Shown here: in pieces, positions 1 through 13,793 of the stretch
How the letters are laid out: the number at the start of each line of letters is the position of its first letter
How positions within the stretch are numbered: position 1 is the stretch's first letter
NCBI GenBank assembly: GCA_950106755.1
Contig: OX467089.1
Location: forward strand, 17,589,345-17,653,344
Length of the DNA stretch: 64,000 bases
Source of the DNA: Climacium dendroides
Taxonomy: Eukaryota; Streptophyta; Bryopsida; Hypnales; Climaciaceae
Direction of reading: 5' to 3'
Position numbers and translations under genes: made by a program
The notes under the pieces: generated by a model
The model's input: only the letters and a program-made list of their open reading frames with translations
What the model was told of the DNA's origin: nothing
Database searches by the model: none

Positions 1-1145
1 TGCAATGTATATTTGAGTGTGGATGTGGTACTAAATCCATAGACATTATAGTTGTATTTTTAATTTATAGGGATTGTGATATGTTTCATCATATACTAGT
101 ATTATGTGCTATTGACAATATATAGTGAGGTATGAAGTTTGAATGGTTTTATTTGAGTTCCATTTAGTTGATATGTAGATTAGTGGTAAGCAAAGAGGTG
201 GTGCTATGTGTAGTGTATCCTAATGTTGTGGAAAATAGAAGTAATTGTTGATGTATTGATTTTATCACTTTTTATAGTATAGATGGAATAAGTACAAACT
301 ATGATTAGTTGTAGTAGTAATGTTTGTGGGATCTTGTTTGTCAGTCTGAATTAAGATAAACTTACCTGTGACAAGTAAAATGAATGGATTATTTTGTTGC
401 CATTAGCAAAAAGATTCAAATTTTTTTCTATACAAAGACAAATATGAGAAATGAAAGAGGCAATCAAAATTTTATTTTTTTGGACAAAGTATGAATTTGT
501 TATGAAATTTTGAAGTGTACTTCAATTGGTCCCAAGGCATTGATTATGGCCACAAATCAACCTAATGTAGTCCTAACCCCATTTATTAGAAAAAGTCTAT
601 CATGGGTTGATATAAGACTCTAATGGATAGTTCCGCAAGTGCTTGTCATGGATGGTTTGTTTGTCATAGGCAGGTTTACCTAATCTATCTTTTTTGAATT
701 TAGTATGGGATTTGTGTTTCTAAAGCACAAAGATACCTTATTAATTCAAAAATTCAAAAAATATATAATATATAATATTAAAAGATTGTCATGTATATAT
801 TGTCATGTATAGAAACAAAAATTGTAGTGGTATTGTGCCCTAATGGAGTAATGGTTCAAATTCCATCATTTTTCAAAATTATAAATTTTTATTGGTTTTT
901 TAAGTAATTTCTAAAAAAAATTAACTTTTGGAGAAATGATACAAAATTTTGAACAATAGATGAATGTAAAATAAGGTTCAAGCATAGAAAGAATTTTGAT
1001 CATTTATAGTACAATTTTTAAAATATTTTATTGTTCAAAAAGTACAAATCTAATTTGCCTCAAAAATTAATTTTCTAATTTATAAAAAATTAAAATTAAA
1101 ATGATATGACTAAATCTCTTAGAAACACTAGAATTGGAACTTATT
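1..1145. other. AT-rich intergenic DNA, no gene seen
   Basis: No open reading frame with recognisable protein features and no RNA gene was found. The composition is strongly AT-rich with poly-A/T runs. A short T-arm-like string occurs near 852-863, but no cloverleaf can be built around it. Confidence 0.6.
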
Positions 1146-1453
1146 CATTAGATGATTTTTGGGGGTCAAGAGGGCCATTTCAAGCCCGTTCCCACCGTTG
1201 GTCCTCCTCACAAATTTTAGCAAACGGTTGTTTCTAAAAAAATTTAAATCATTCTTCAAATGAAGAAAAGAGTTGAAAAAAATTCTTTTTTTTGGAAAAA
1301 ATATTTTATTTTATTTTCTGAAAAAAAAAAATTTAGACGTGGCAGTGTTTGACCATGTCAGCAAGTTGTTGTGGCCTTCTACAGGGCAGTTCTCGCAGTT
1401 TGGGAACTACCGAGAATTCACAACCCTCCAAAGGGCTGAAAACTCATCTAATG
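1146..1453. mobile_element. Short inverted-repeat element (MITE), family 1, copy 1
   Basis: The two ends are inverted copies of one another: the left end reads CATTAGATGATTTTT and the right end is the reverse complement of CATTAGATGAGTTTT. The next bases (a G-rich block, then a string ending GTTCCC) also recur in inverted form. The same terminal block is found at the right end of the element near 8565-9153 and, more diverged, near 18430-18680. There is no coding capacity. The superfamily is not assigned because no clear target duplication is visible. Confidence 0.6.
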
Positions 1454-4400
1454 ATTTAAAACTTAAAGAAAAACTAATGTTCTAGAAATTATAAATATTC
1501 AAATGAATCTTAAATCGATTTTTTAAAAATTCAATTATAGGTTTCAAATTTTATTGAAAATTATCGGTTTGTGGTGTAGAAGATTTAGTCATTTGAATAT
1601 GACTTATAGATCATACTTCACTATTTTTATTCAAAAGTCATCATTATTGAATTATCAAAAGTCATCATTAAATTATTATTCTAAGTTGTTGTTTTAATGC
1701 ATAATAATTGTTTTGGAAATTTCGACTATCTTCTAGTCCTTAAAGAGTTGAGAAGGCCAAATGTACTTAATTTTGATATAGTTTTTGTTTTGACTAAAAG
1801 ATACTAGAGATAATTAAAAGGTCTTTTGAAACCCCTTGGTTATGTCATGCATCTTTCAATAACAATTCAAGATAACATTTGAATTTTATTGAAATGGCAA
1901 TTAGGAATAATAGTATACAATTTAATAACATTGATTGGTCTCCTTTTTAAATAGAGATTTAGATTCCACTTTTACAAAAAAAAAGGTTAAAACTCAAACT
2001 TGCACCATTTTACATGTATGTATCAATACAATAAATAATAAAGACGCACCAACCAATGAAGAAAATAATATTCATAGTACAAAGAATGGTAATTTAATTG
2101 AATGTTGCAAATTGAAAAAATACAACAAAGAATACAAATCTTCTTTGCACTTGCCTAATTAAATTATAGAAAAGGTTAGCATGCAAAAACAATAATCCTA
2201 GTGGAGTTCACTTAGTCAACTCTTAAAAACCATGAGAAATCTAGTGAAGGATAATTTAAATATATAGAGCCTAAAAATTTAAAAATACTATTCATAGAAT
2301 AGGATAGCAATAATACAAGAAAGGAGGTTATAATTAATATAAGGTGCTTTGTATATAGGTGCATATTACTTTTTGGTGTACAATTAATTTAGGGTAGCCT
2401 AAAATAATTTTTAAAAATTGACAGTTGTAGTTGAATATGTATATATTATAGATTTAAAATCACCACATCAAACGATAGAAATTTTTCTTCATTTGGGTTT
2501 TCATTAGGGTGTATTTTGCCTTGCACTACGAGATTCTAGACATTTCACTATCATAAAAGTTGTGACCAAAACAATAGAAAATCAATATTTTTCAATTGTT
2601 GTAAGCACTAGCGATCATTACTTGACTTAATCAACACATTGATGTAAAAACGTTGCTTGATTTTTATTGTTCTATGCGCTAAAATTTTATTAACAAATCA
2701 ATAGAAATTCTATAAGTGTTTTAAATAATAATTTATACATTTTGAGTGCACACATGAATTCAACCATTGTGTGTTGGATAAAAACTTGGTTTGGAAGACC
2801 AAGGTCTCAAGATCAAACCTTGGTGCTATAAAGTTTGCTTGCTAAAGTGGCAATTTTGACCAATGTTGAGGTAGTAGTTTGACCATGCTAATGTGGCATT
2901 TTTATTTGTTTTTAAATTTCCATTGTCCAAATCAGCAATTTTGGAACAACAAATTTAGTGTAATTATGATTAAAACTACACAACCAAAACATCATACGCA
3001 AACAAGAATTTTTAGTTGTTTTGGTCCTTGTTTTCTCTAGTAGCAAACTTAGAGCTTGGTGGTCAATCCGTCCTTTTGTAAATTAGATACTTCCATACTT
3101 GTATTATTATAGGCTTCACATTTCCATTGTGTTCTTGAAGTATGCAATGTCGTGATGTGGGTTGTTTATTAGTTGAAGTATGCATTTTTGTATATTAAAG
3201 GATGTGTGTTGTATTTGAAGTTCTTATTAGGTGTTCTTGTTAGTTGTTCATTGATTATTGGTTGGTTAATAGTTGATGTTAAAGTTAGCCAATGGCTATC
3301 TTCCTAAGGTTGTGGTTGACTACAAGCTTGGATATGCAACTTTTTTATTACATGTAGGGGGAGTCAACATTAAGATGGCTTAGAGGATGGCCTTTGAAAA
3401 ATTATGATCAAATTAAAAGGACCAAAAAATTAGTATGAAGAATTGAAACATTTATGCATAATTTTAAAAATCCACACATTCAAGAAGCTCCCCAATTAAA
3501 TTAAAAATTTATTCATAGTATTTTATTGCCCCAAAGTTGGGAAGCTTACCTCATGATATATGTATTAAAAAATTTAATATAATCTGATTTTTAATACTAT
3601 TATTGTCTTCAAAGAACATTCATTTCATGTATATAAATATATTTATAGATTCCTGGTTAAAAAGCCTACAAGAGTTTTGGGATTCAAGTTTTTGAATAGT
3701 TGATTTGCAATAATACCAATTTTCAAATCTAAATCTATTATAAAGAAGGAAATATGAAATTTCAAAGTGGAGGTGTTTGGAATTTAAGGCAACCAAGAAG
3801 GGTCTATTTTAGAGCTTAAATCTTACTTGCTGAGTTTTTGTGACATGGCTATGAAACTTGAAGGGTAATTTTCTTAACCCTAAAGGACATTGCAAGCCCA
3901 ATAGGCATTTTGAAAGTCAAACTTGAATTTTTCACATAGTTCTTTAAATGCTTTAAGCTTAACCCCTAAATGCCCAAGGCTGTTTTTGAGCTTCTTGGAA
4001 TTTTCTCTAAGTTTAACAAGATGGCAACAATTTGATAAGTTTTATTGATTTTTTGGAAATTGTAACCATATAAATTCAAACTACACACGTTATAAATCAT
4101 ACAAGAAAAGAAACACAACAATTTATCACTTATAGATTGAAAGATTACAATGATTGATCATAAGGGTGTTAAAGTTGTGAAAGTGATTTAAAGTCTTTCA
4201 ATCTTCTTTTCAAATGTCAAATCTAAAAAATTGGTCACCAAAAAAATATAAAGTTAAGGGGCATTGCATGCATAACCCAATTAATTTACAGCTTCTCAAA
4301 ATCTACTCTATAAATATTTTAAATGAATTTCTAATGTGATATTTTCTCAAACTCTAATGTATTTGAAGCTCATTTCCAAGAATCCTCAACACTAGAAAAT

Positions 4401-7400
4401 CAAGAATTGCAATGGACCCCCTTGCATGAAATCTTCAATGAAAAAATCATAATCGTTCATTTTCAAAATTTTTGATACTAAAGCTAGACTTCATAAAGGA
4501 TTTTTCAAAAGTATAAAATACAAAAATAGCAACTTAGTTAGGTTTTATTTAACTTCAAAGTGTTGTCAACACCATAATTTGGTGCCTCGAGCATTTAGGG
4601 TTAAATTTAAAAAATTTACCTACTATAATCTAACTTTTTCAAAATCAATAAATTTTGAATATTTTGAATATTTTGAATACAATATCCAAAAAACTCAAAA
4701 TACACCACTTTTGATTTTTTACTATTTATTTTTTAGAAATTTCATATTATTTAAATTATTTTTATAATTAATATGATTTCTATACAAAAATGTCTTTTAT
4801 AAATTATATAAAAATAAAATAGATATTTTTAATTATAAAAAATAAAAAATAAAAAATAGATATATATTAATATGTGTAGAAAACATCCAATTTTTGAAAT
4901 GTGTATTTTAATGTAGAAATCTAGTGAATTTTGACCAAGGCTAGACCTCAAATGTCCTTTTAGAATTAGCTATAGTTTCAATTTCCTATGAATTGAATGA
5001 ATGATTAATATTTTTATCTAATTCTTGGACCAAACTTCATCCCTTCTTATTTTCTTTAATTTTGACCTATTTTCTAAAAGTGAAGTAGTTATAAAATTCT
5101 CTAATAAGTTCTTAAATCATTTTGACTTCAAATTATTCCTTAATTCTCTTCAAAAGATTTTCATTATTTGTCTATTCACTAATTACCACTCTAAATTTTT
5201 ACTTCTAATTTATCATTTTTTGAATTTTGATATTTTATTTTTTTAAATAATGAAATTACTTATTTGTATTGTTAAGACATTTAAAGATTGGACTTTTCAA
5301 TCAAAAGTTATGGACAGATGAAGTTTGATTGTTATTCAACACTTTAAAACTTTAATCCAATGTTTATTTTTATTGATTTACTATTGTAAATTGACTTTTA
5401 TTTTAGGTTTTGACCTTTGAATTTAATCTAGATTCTAATCTTTTCTTTTTGATTTCTTTATATGATTTTAATTATTTTTCATCCAACCCAACTATTGAAC
5501 TTCATCCATTCATATTTTTTCCAATTACTATCTATTTTTAATATTTAATATATTTTCAGAAACCTTCAAAAAATTTCTACTCAATTATTAATTCAAAGTT
5601 AAGTTTTAATAGACTTGTACGGACTAATTTAATCATTTAATTTCTATTTTATTTTTTTTCTTTTGAAAAATCAATTACACAAAGGGCAAAGTTAAGTGCG
5701 TACATTCAATGTTGTTGATACCATTGTTCCATCTTGTATCATGATCATAATCAAATCACAATACCCATCTTGTTCCATCTTTGCTAATTGTTTTAGATTT
5801 TTGCTTACTACTTAAATAAAAAAGGTTACAAAAGTAATTGAAACTCTATGAATTCCTTATTTTTTCCCTCAAATCTTCTTCTTTTTCTTTTTTTCTTTTG
5901 TCACTATTCTATTGATTTCTTTCCTACTGAATTCTAAGTATTGTAAGATAATTGCCACAAGTGACTTCAACTATTACAAATTATTTCTTAAAGAAGCCTC
6001 ATAATCAAACTTAATGGAATGGCATATTCATTGATATCATAGAAGTATCATTAATTTCCACTAAACATCTATTACTTCCACTATTACTTCAAAATATTCT
6101 GTTGAATTTTGGATATGCGGTCAAAATCTCCTAGTTATGACTCAACTCCTACTTGCAACTTAGATTCCTTCTCACTTCAACTACTTAGTCTCCTATTTCA
6201 AACTTACCTCTTCTAATTGTTTGATCATCTCTCTACTGATTCTGCTTGTTTCGTTTGTACTTGGCAATTTAGTCTAGATGTAATTTCACACTGTACTAAT
6301 TTCAAGCTATAGTATTGGTCTTGATCCATAGCAGTGTTGGCCTTCAACCCTGGTGTTGGTTCAATTTCCATCGTTGGGCTTGGCTTGTCATCTAATGACA
6401 TTGTTTGGTCTATTATCCAATCTCCACCATCAATCTAGTCTTGTATCCAATCTCCACAATTGATTTGTCTTGTTGTCCAACCATGCTCTTTTGCCTATCA
6501 CCCTATTTCCACCGTTGATTTGCTCTTGTGCCTAATCTCACCATTGGTCTAGTCCACGTTGTTCTTGTTCATCATTCAATCTAAATTGGTATACATTGTT
6601 GGCTTCAAGTTTAATAAGTGCTACCTTTTAAGCCATAGCAACTGATTATTTGCTAAGGCCCTCTAATGATTCTAGATTTTTGTCCTTTCTTTTAATACTC
6701 TAAAAAATGAGCATCAACTGGTTTGTGCTATCTTATCAAAGGTGAGCACTTAAAGAATTGAACCTCTAAAATCAAAGCTTTGTTGTACTGATAATCGCTA
6801 AAACAAGCAAAAATGTATTAAAAAAGGTTTATTTAAAAGAGTGTCAAGGCTAAGTATGTAGATGTAAGAGTTTTAACTTCCTACTATGTGGACCAATGGG
6901 CCGAAAGCTTCATTGTGTGACTTATATATATACCAATAACTCAAGGATAAGAATTAAAATAGACACAAAAGAAGAAAAGATTTTAAAATGGACCACCTAA
7001 AGTCAAAAATTCATTGTAAAGTTGGAAAAGGAGACACAATGATTAAGCCCACTAGAACAAAATGAAGATTAGATAAGTATTACAATAAACAAAATTGATT
7101 TGAACTTGGTTAGAATAAATTACTTAAACAATAATCCAAACACAAAGAACATTAACAAGACATGTGTCTAGCAAGTCAAGGCCCTAAGGGGAATTCGCTA
7201 AAAATTGATTTCCCACACAAGGACCTAGTGCAAAATCACAAACAAGGAATAACAATCCAAAGACATAATAAATCTAACAAAGACATCAATGTTAGTGATC
7301 AAACTCATAATACCAACACAGACAAGAAAAAATGTACTAGAAATTGAAGGGACCCCAGTCCTTTAAAAGGTGTACAAAACACTTAGAGAATGAGCAAAAT

Positions 7401-8564
7401 GTTCTAGAAACATCAAACGGACATAAATGGCCAAATTAGCCAAAACACTACAACCACAAATGCCTTGTAGAAAATAGAAGTGATTTGTAAGTTGAGAGAG
7501 TGACCTCATACTTTTCCAATGCCTCCCATTTTTCATTCTAACTTCTAGATTTTTCTAGAATTAACTACTAATTATCGCTAATAACTAAAATAATATCAAA
7601 TCTACTACTAAATCCTACCTAAATGTTGAAGAAAAACTCCAAATGATTGCACCATTTACTTCAAAAGGCCCAAATTAGCCTATGAGGCCCCACACACCCT
7701 ATTTCCAAGTCATTTATTTCCAAGTCATTCGGATTCACAAAAGACAACAAATTTTCAAGACAAGGAAATGTAAAAATCTTGGATGATAAAATTTGCATTT
7801 TTTCAAGTATTTTGACTTGCTTAAAATGGCCAAAAAAGTTGGGGGAATAAGAAAAGACTCCTCTTTGGCCTTATTTGGATGTCGCAAGCTCTTTGTATGC
7901 CTATCAATGCATTGAAATTGTTTAAATTCCGCCTAAATTCAAGAAAGCCACTAGTTCAAGTATTTGTTGGTGCCAAAATGCCCTGCAAATTGTCAAAGCA
8001 TATTACTATCACAAAAAAAATTATCCTAATTTTTAGTGGAATTTAACTATGATATGGATAATTTCTAAGAATTTCCATTGAATTGATTGAAGTAGTTGAC
8101 TTTTTATAAAAGTCATCTTCTGTGTTATGGAAAAATCCAAAAAAATTTGGGCAACTTCTAGGAAGTTCTTTAACATTAATTGCATGCACATATTCTTACT
8201 TTGCATTTTTCATAAAAAAAAGTCTAATAAAGAAAAGAAAAGAAAAAAATGAAAATCCAAAGTGACAACTCAAGGATTGACATCTTTGAAACCATAAATT
8301 TTTACGACTAAAGGGAGATTTGAAAATAATCTCATAGAATGATGCCCTAGTCATTGATAACCTACTAGCTCTCTAAGAAGATGATTTTAAGGGCACCTAC
8401 AAAAGTTACATGTCTTCCATCCCCTAAAACAATAGATAAAAGTAAAATCTAACCACTATATTCTCCCAACTTATGTAGAAATGGTCATGTTAGAAGTTTC
8501 TTAGATTCAAATAGCAACAAATAATATTGTGGTTACCACCTATAGTAATAACTCTTAATTTTTC
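1454..8564. other. Long AT-rich intergenic stretch
   Basis: No protein-coding region could be supported; the longest open frames are 60-75 codons of low-complexity residues. Visible structure is limited to a 9-bp microsatellite at 4653-4679 (TTTTGAATA units) and loose repeats of a TCCAATCTCCACCATTGAT-like phrase between about 6335 and 6590. Near 2795-2830 there is a tRNA-promoter-like string that may be a SINE remnant. Nothing else is recognisable. Confidence 0.5.
6335..6590. repeat. Degenerate minisatellite-like repeats
   Basis: Phrases resembling TTGTCCAATCTCCACCATTGAT recur about six times at irregular spacing of roughly 30-45 bp. The repeats are imperfect and interrupted, so this may be an old tandem array or simple low-complexity drift. 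Confidence 0.35.
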
Positions 8565-9153
8565 TAGTAGTAGACAAGGCTTTTTGGGGGACCAATGTCC
8601 CCCATATTGTCCTCACTACAAAGGCCAATTTTTGGAGGGATAAAGCTAGAGAGGTTAGATTTTTGATCGTCTGGCAAAATTTTGCCAAAAAGAAAAAGCT
8701 TTGGTAGTAGGCTATTGGCTAACATCATTAAATGTTTTTTCAAACCTTTGGAAGACCATTAGTTCTTGGATTGCAGAGAATGTAAGAAGGATGCCACATC
8801 CATAGTTTGACATAGAAGACTGCCATGTCAAATAATAATATTGAATTTTTAAAAATCATTGATATTTTTAAGAGATTTTTTTTAAATCATTGATTTTCTT
8901 AAAAATTAAAATTATTTTATAATCTAATTAAAATTAATTTATAATCTAATAATTCTCGGACTGCAGGAAACTCTGAGAACTCTACCAAATCAGCACTTTG
9001 ACGTGGTCGAGACCCTACTACATTAGATAATATTAATTAATAAATTATAAAAATATTTTCTTAAATATTTTTTATTTTTTAATTCTTGACGTGTTCTTAG
9101 CCTTGGGAACAGGCTTGAAACAACCCTCTCGAGGCCTCAAATCTCTTCTAATG
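8565..9153. mobile_element. Inverted-repeat element, family 1, copy 2
   Basis: The right end (about 9090-9153), read on the minus strand, matches the left end of the 1146 element: a CATTAGA start, a G-rich block, then TTTCAAGCCTGTTCCCA. The left end is similar but more diverged. Two internal blocks near 8757 and 8950 (GGATTGCAG-like and GGACTGCAGG-like) also resemble each other. It is non-coding, and the left boundary is approximate. Confidence 0.5.
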
Positions 9154-11609
9154 TTGTAGAGAAATTCAAGTCAATTAATTCAAAGAATCTAAAGCCACAA
9201 TGAATGTTTACGATTGATTGCTTTTGTTCCCTTGTGATGGAAAAAGGCATCTCTTTAACACCTATCACACACTTGGAACAAAGCTAGAGAGTTGAAGCTT
9301 GTATTCAAGGAAACTCCACCATCACAACAAGGTCATTGAAATCAAAGGCTTACAAGCAGTAGTAAATTTGATGGATGGGGTTTTAAGAGCTTTGCAAACC
9401 TAAAATATCTAGAGTTTAATGGACTTAAAAATATTTTAAATTAATGTATGAAGATTAAACAAACATTGTAATTATAAACCATACTACTCTGTACTAGATT
9501 CAGAACCAAATCATGCTCTTGGTATCTTATACATACATGATTGCAAACTTCAAAATTTGTACAACTGATCTTCAAACACTTTACAACATATAACAAAGGT
9601 AGTGACTTTAAAAGTTTAATATCATATAGAAAGAGTTTAAAAATTCATGAATTATTCAATTGGTATGCAAAAAATAATTAATAAGATGTAGTACTACAAT
9701 ATTCATTTAATTTCTAACGATATCCAATAAATAAGATTGTCTAATAATAACTAGAATGCAAAAATTATTAGAAGGATTTAGGGTAGGATCATTGCATTGT
9801 GCATACTATGTGCACTTGCTTAAAATAAATATTAATAGAAATATGAATGAAAGTAGACTATATGAATTAGTTTTAGTTTTTAATCCTAACATTCGAAGGC
9901 TTTTTTTCATCAAAAAACATTCAAAACTACCATTTCAATTGCAAAAAAGAAGCTTTACAAATCTTGCATAGTCTTTTTGCATATTTAGTTGTGAGATATT
10001 ACACTAAACTAGTATATTTTAAGAATGTGTGGAGGAAATTTCAAAAGTTTCACCATGTAGATTGCAAGATATTTGCATTTAAAGTGAAGAAAATGTTTTT
10101 TGTGCATGTTCCATGACTAGATTATTTGACTTTGAATCTTCTTAACTTAAAATTTTTTATTTAAAAATTTCTAATGTTGAAGATTTGAATTGAAAGTATT
10201 TAGAAAATGAAAAAGAAATACGTGATTTTCATTCTTTAAAAAATTATTAAGTAGAAGTGGATACGAGATTGAAGGAAACACTAAATCATTAATAGGTCTA
10301 AGATAAATTGAAATATACTAATTTCAGTAGGAAGATTGTTTTAGCAAACATACATAACCTTGTGGACCTTTTTTTTTATTGTAAAAATTGAGTTCAAAAA
10401 CAAATCCAATACAAAAAATCACATCAAAAATTGAGGTTCCACAAGTTTTTCTAAAATTCATTTTGTCCTTCTTAAGAACAATGAGATTGTAGGGGTTAAG
10501 AATCACATTATATTTGCTTCAAATTAAATTAGAATTGATTACAATTACACAAATAAAAGTAATAAATTATTTAAATTGAATATATTATAAACTGCCTTAA
10601 TAAACATCTCAAATATGGTAAGAGATGTGAATAATTATTTTTTCATGTTAAATAGTGGAATTCTTAAATTTTCTGTAATTATGCATTGTAAATAGTTTAA
10701 TACTTTGTATGTATTATGTATACTGAATACAGTATATATAAAAAACTCTCTTTTAAAAATTCCATTTAAATTGTATTCACATAATACATGCAATGCATTG
10801 TTCTATACAAGTATTATGTGTAGGAATTTATATAATTTTATATAATTTTTAGTTGAAAATAACATAATTTTTAATGTTAGAGTCAATGATATTTATATCA
10901 CATAGGGTTTACCAAAATTGAAATATAAAACTTTGGTCTCTAGTGGTAGCATTATTGAAAATATAATTATAACTATAAATAAATAAATGAATATAGTGTA
11001 TTTGTGTATTTGCAATGTCTTTTCTTTTATTAGTGCCAACATAAGTTTTTTCTTTATTAAAAATTAATAAATTGAAATACCTTCTTTGGAACACATTCAT
11101 TAATGGTTGTATTTAACAATATGAAACCCTAGTTATTTTTTGAATGAACTCTATTATCCTATCAAGTGCATATACTATTTGATAAATAGAAAGTATATCC
11201 AAGGCATGGGTGTACAAGGAAGTAATTATAAAATATACTACAATCAATGGTATGTACTTGTTTCTAATGACTTTATGTTCATTTTTAATATGAATATGAA
11301 AATTAATAACAATTTCAAATAAAACTATCTTGATAATCATAGACAAATAAACAAATTCGAAAAAATCTAATCCTAGTAAATGGTAGGATTAAATTTCATT
11401 TTAAGATACTTTTACATTATATAATACTTTTATTTTAAAGTAAAAGCTAAATTATCTTAGATTTTAAGAAAACTAATAAGAACTATAAAACCTATATTAA
11501 GATGAATATTTTATAAAAACTATTGTCTAAATATATTTTATATTCTAATATAGTGGATATTTTATAAAATTTTAATTATATACAATCACCTTTAAATATA
11601 TTCCTCATA
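9154..11609. other. AT-rich intergenic DNA upstream of the SKP1-like gene
   Basis: No coding region or RNA gene could be supported. The sequence is very AT-rich (many TATATA, TTTAAA and ATAATA strings). The promoter of the SKP1-like gene must lie at its right end, but with so much AT no single TATA box can be chosen. Confidence 0.5.
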
Positions 11610-12247
11610 ATGGCTAGAAGGTTTATAATGTTGAAGAGCTCTGATGGCATTATATTTGATGTTACTGAAGATGTGGTGTTGAAGTCACAAACATTAAAAT
11701 TTGTAATTGAGGATATGGGCATAGAAAGCCCAATTTTTTTGCCAAATGTGTCAAGTGCCACCTTGGTAAAGGTAATAAAGTATTGCAAGTACCACACACA
11801 AACAAAAGCAACAAGTGGAGATAAGCCTACTACTCCAAAGGAAGAGATTGAAGAATGGAATTCAAATCTTTTGAATGTTGATCGATCAAGTTTGTTTGAC
11901 TTAATTAAGGTATGCAATGTCTCACTTTCATTTCAATCAACTTTATAGATTTGAAGCTATTGTCAAATTCATTAAAGGATATCATCATGATTGCAATGCC
12001 TACAAATAACATTAGAAGTTAAACTTGAAGAAATGTATTTCATAGAATTTGATGTGACCCAACTTGATAATTATTAATTCTTCATTATTGCTTCATTTAT
12101 TTGTGATCTTATTTGAACTAACATCTAATGTCATATTTTTGGTGTTATAATCAGGCTGCCCATTACTTAAATATAGAAGATTTGCATAAAATTACTTGTG
12201 AAGCTCTTTGTCAAGGTGTTGTTACCTATCCATTTGCTTACATTTGA
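11610..12247 (+). CDS. SKP1-like protein (SCF ubiquitin ligase adaptor), C-terminally truncated
   Basis: There are two exons, 11610-11909 and 12155-12247, with a GT-AG intron in phase 0. The product is about 130 residues, against about 160 for typical plant SKP1. Exon 1 encodes the N-terminal POZ/BTB-like fold with family signatures: LKSSDGIIFDV at the start, LPNVSSATLVKVIKYCKYH in the middle, and an acidic linker leading to VDRSSLFDLIK. Exon 2 continues with AAHYLNIEDLHKITCEAL, which corresponds to the conserved AANYLNIKGLLDLTCQTVA region. SKP1 bridges cullin-1 to F-box proteins; the N-terminal half contacts cullin and the C-terminal helices hold the F-box. Here the frame runs into VVTYPFAYI and a stop, so the last F-box-binding helices and the usual WAFE end are missing. 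Degenerate sequence just downstream looks like the lost tail. A recent pseudogene, or a cullin-binding-only variant, are both possible. Confidence 0.8.
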
Positions 12248-12562
12248 ATAAGTTTTAGAAGCGGAAAGAAGAAGCGGGAGGAAGATATATGAAAAGAAAA
12301 TGATTATATCACTGATAATGCTTCTACACTCTAAAATATAAAATTAGACAATAAAAATCAATAAAGATTTTTTAATATTTAGAATTTCAATGTATAATGA
12401 TAGGTTTGTATTCTCATATGCATGTTATGGTTGTACAAAACAATAGATTGGATTAAATGTGATTATATTATAGAATTTTTACGAGCAATCAATTTTTGTT
12501 TTAGTTTTCTACTTGTCAACCATAAAAGTCATTTATGTAACAATTTGGTTTATTGCCCCTAA

Positions 12563-13793
12563 CACTAAAAGAAAATGAGGGGTTTTGCAACTACACTATA
12601 CAACTAGTTCTTCAGTTGTATAGGACATTTGTGACTAGTTTGCAACTAGTAATAATTTGGAGACCTCTAGTCGCAGTGGATACCCTAAAAGCTAGGAAAA
12701 AAGTATACCAATTGCAAAAGTCATATCTTGTTTGTGACTCATTTGCAACTTGTTTGTAATTTGTATATTTATAGATTTTAAATTATTAATCTCAATGATT
12801 TGTAGATTGTAAAAGTTCAGAACTACCTTTTTTTTAGAATTTAGAATTCCAGATCTAACTTTAGTCTAGATTTTAGAATTTCAAATCTAATTTTTTTTAG
12901 ATTTTAAAATTTCAGATCTACATTCTTCCTAGATTTTAAAATTTTCCATATTGGTATTTAATAGATTTCATTGATTTAAGAAACCTTACAATTTTATAGA
13001 TTTTAAAATTTCTGAAATTTTAAGTATTTTTTGATTTCTACAAATTGTAGAAATCTACACTCTAAAGACACACTTTTTAATTAATGACTATTTACCTTGA
13101 AGCTATTCAATATCCTAGAATACATTTTCACGATAAAATTTTAGAATTAAATCAACAAAATTCATTGTATAAGACTACAACTTACAAGTCTTACATGTTC
13201 AACCTAATGGTACTCTTTACAATTGATATGGGACAATTGATATAAGGTAAATGAGAATGAACTTTGAAAGCAACTAGGAAACAACTAGTGTACAACTCAA
13301 AAGCAACTAGAATACAACTAGCTTCACTACTAGAAAATTTAGTTTTTTTGTTGATTTGATCACATTCATTTGGTTCACTTTTCTATTGATTTCCATCCAA
13401 ATCAACAAATCACTCTCCAAATCAACATAATAATTAATCAAATCTATGCAACTAAATCAATAAAAAAAACTAAATTTTCTAGTACTATGAAAAATGACTA
13501 GAAAACAACTAATGTATGACAAGAAAGCGACCTAAAAACAACTAGAAAGTGATTAAGAAACAACTATGGTCATTTTACAATTGCAATATTTTCCTAGTTG
13601 TTTCCTAATTGTTTTTTACAACTATAGATTGACTACTTTGCGACTAAAATAACGTATTAATGGAGTAAAACAATGACATAAAATAATTACTTTAGATTTG
13701 GTGCTAATAGAGAGGTCTTACAATCGTAGGATAGTTGTATAGGACACTAGTTGCATAGTAGCCGGTTGTGCCAAACACATTTTTCTTCTAGTG
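12563..13793. mobile_element. CACTA-like non-autonomous DNA transposon, copy 1
   Basis: The left terminus is CACTAAAAGAAAA and the right terminus is the inverse of CACTAGAAGAAAAA. A perfect 3-bp target duplication TAA flanks it (12560-12562 and 13794-13796). CACTA ends with 3-bp duplications fit the En/Spm (CACTA) superfamily. The subterminal regions are filled with short repeats of a TTGCAACTAG / CAACTAGAAA type. There is no transposase frame. A second copy interrupts the ParB/methyltransferase-like gene at 39384-40483. Confidence 0.75.
13328..13484. mobile_element. 157-bp foldback MITE nested in the CACTA-like element
   Basis: The ends are inverted repeats of about 20 bp: TACTAGAAAATTTAGTTTTTTT at the left (shown here through 13349) and its complement ending in CTAAATTTTCTAGTA at the right. 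The element is absent from the second CACTA-like copy, which supports a later nested insertion. It has no coding content. Confidence 0.65.

Noticed and set aside
820..880. tRNA-like sequence with a GGTTCAAATTCC string
   Set aside because: No acceptor stem, D-arm or anticodon stem can be paired around it.
2785..2835. Second tRNA-promoter-like string (AAGGTCTCAAGATCAAACCT)
   Set aside because: It has no tail, no target duplications and no second copy in the window, so a SINE call is not supported.
11576..11917. Minus-strand 113-codon frame over the SKP1-like exon
   Set aside because: It is antisense to a clearly recognisable SKP1 domain and has no features of its own.
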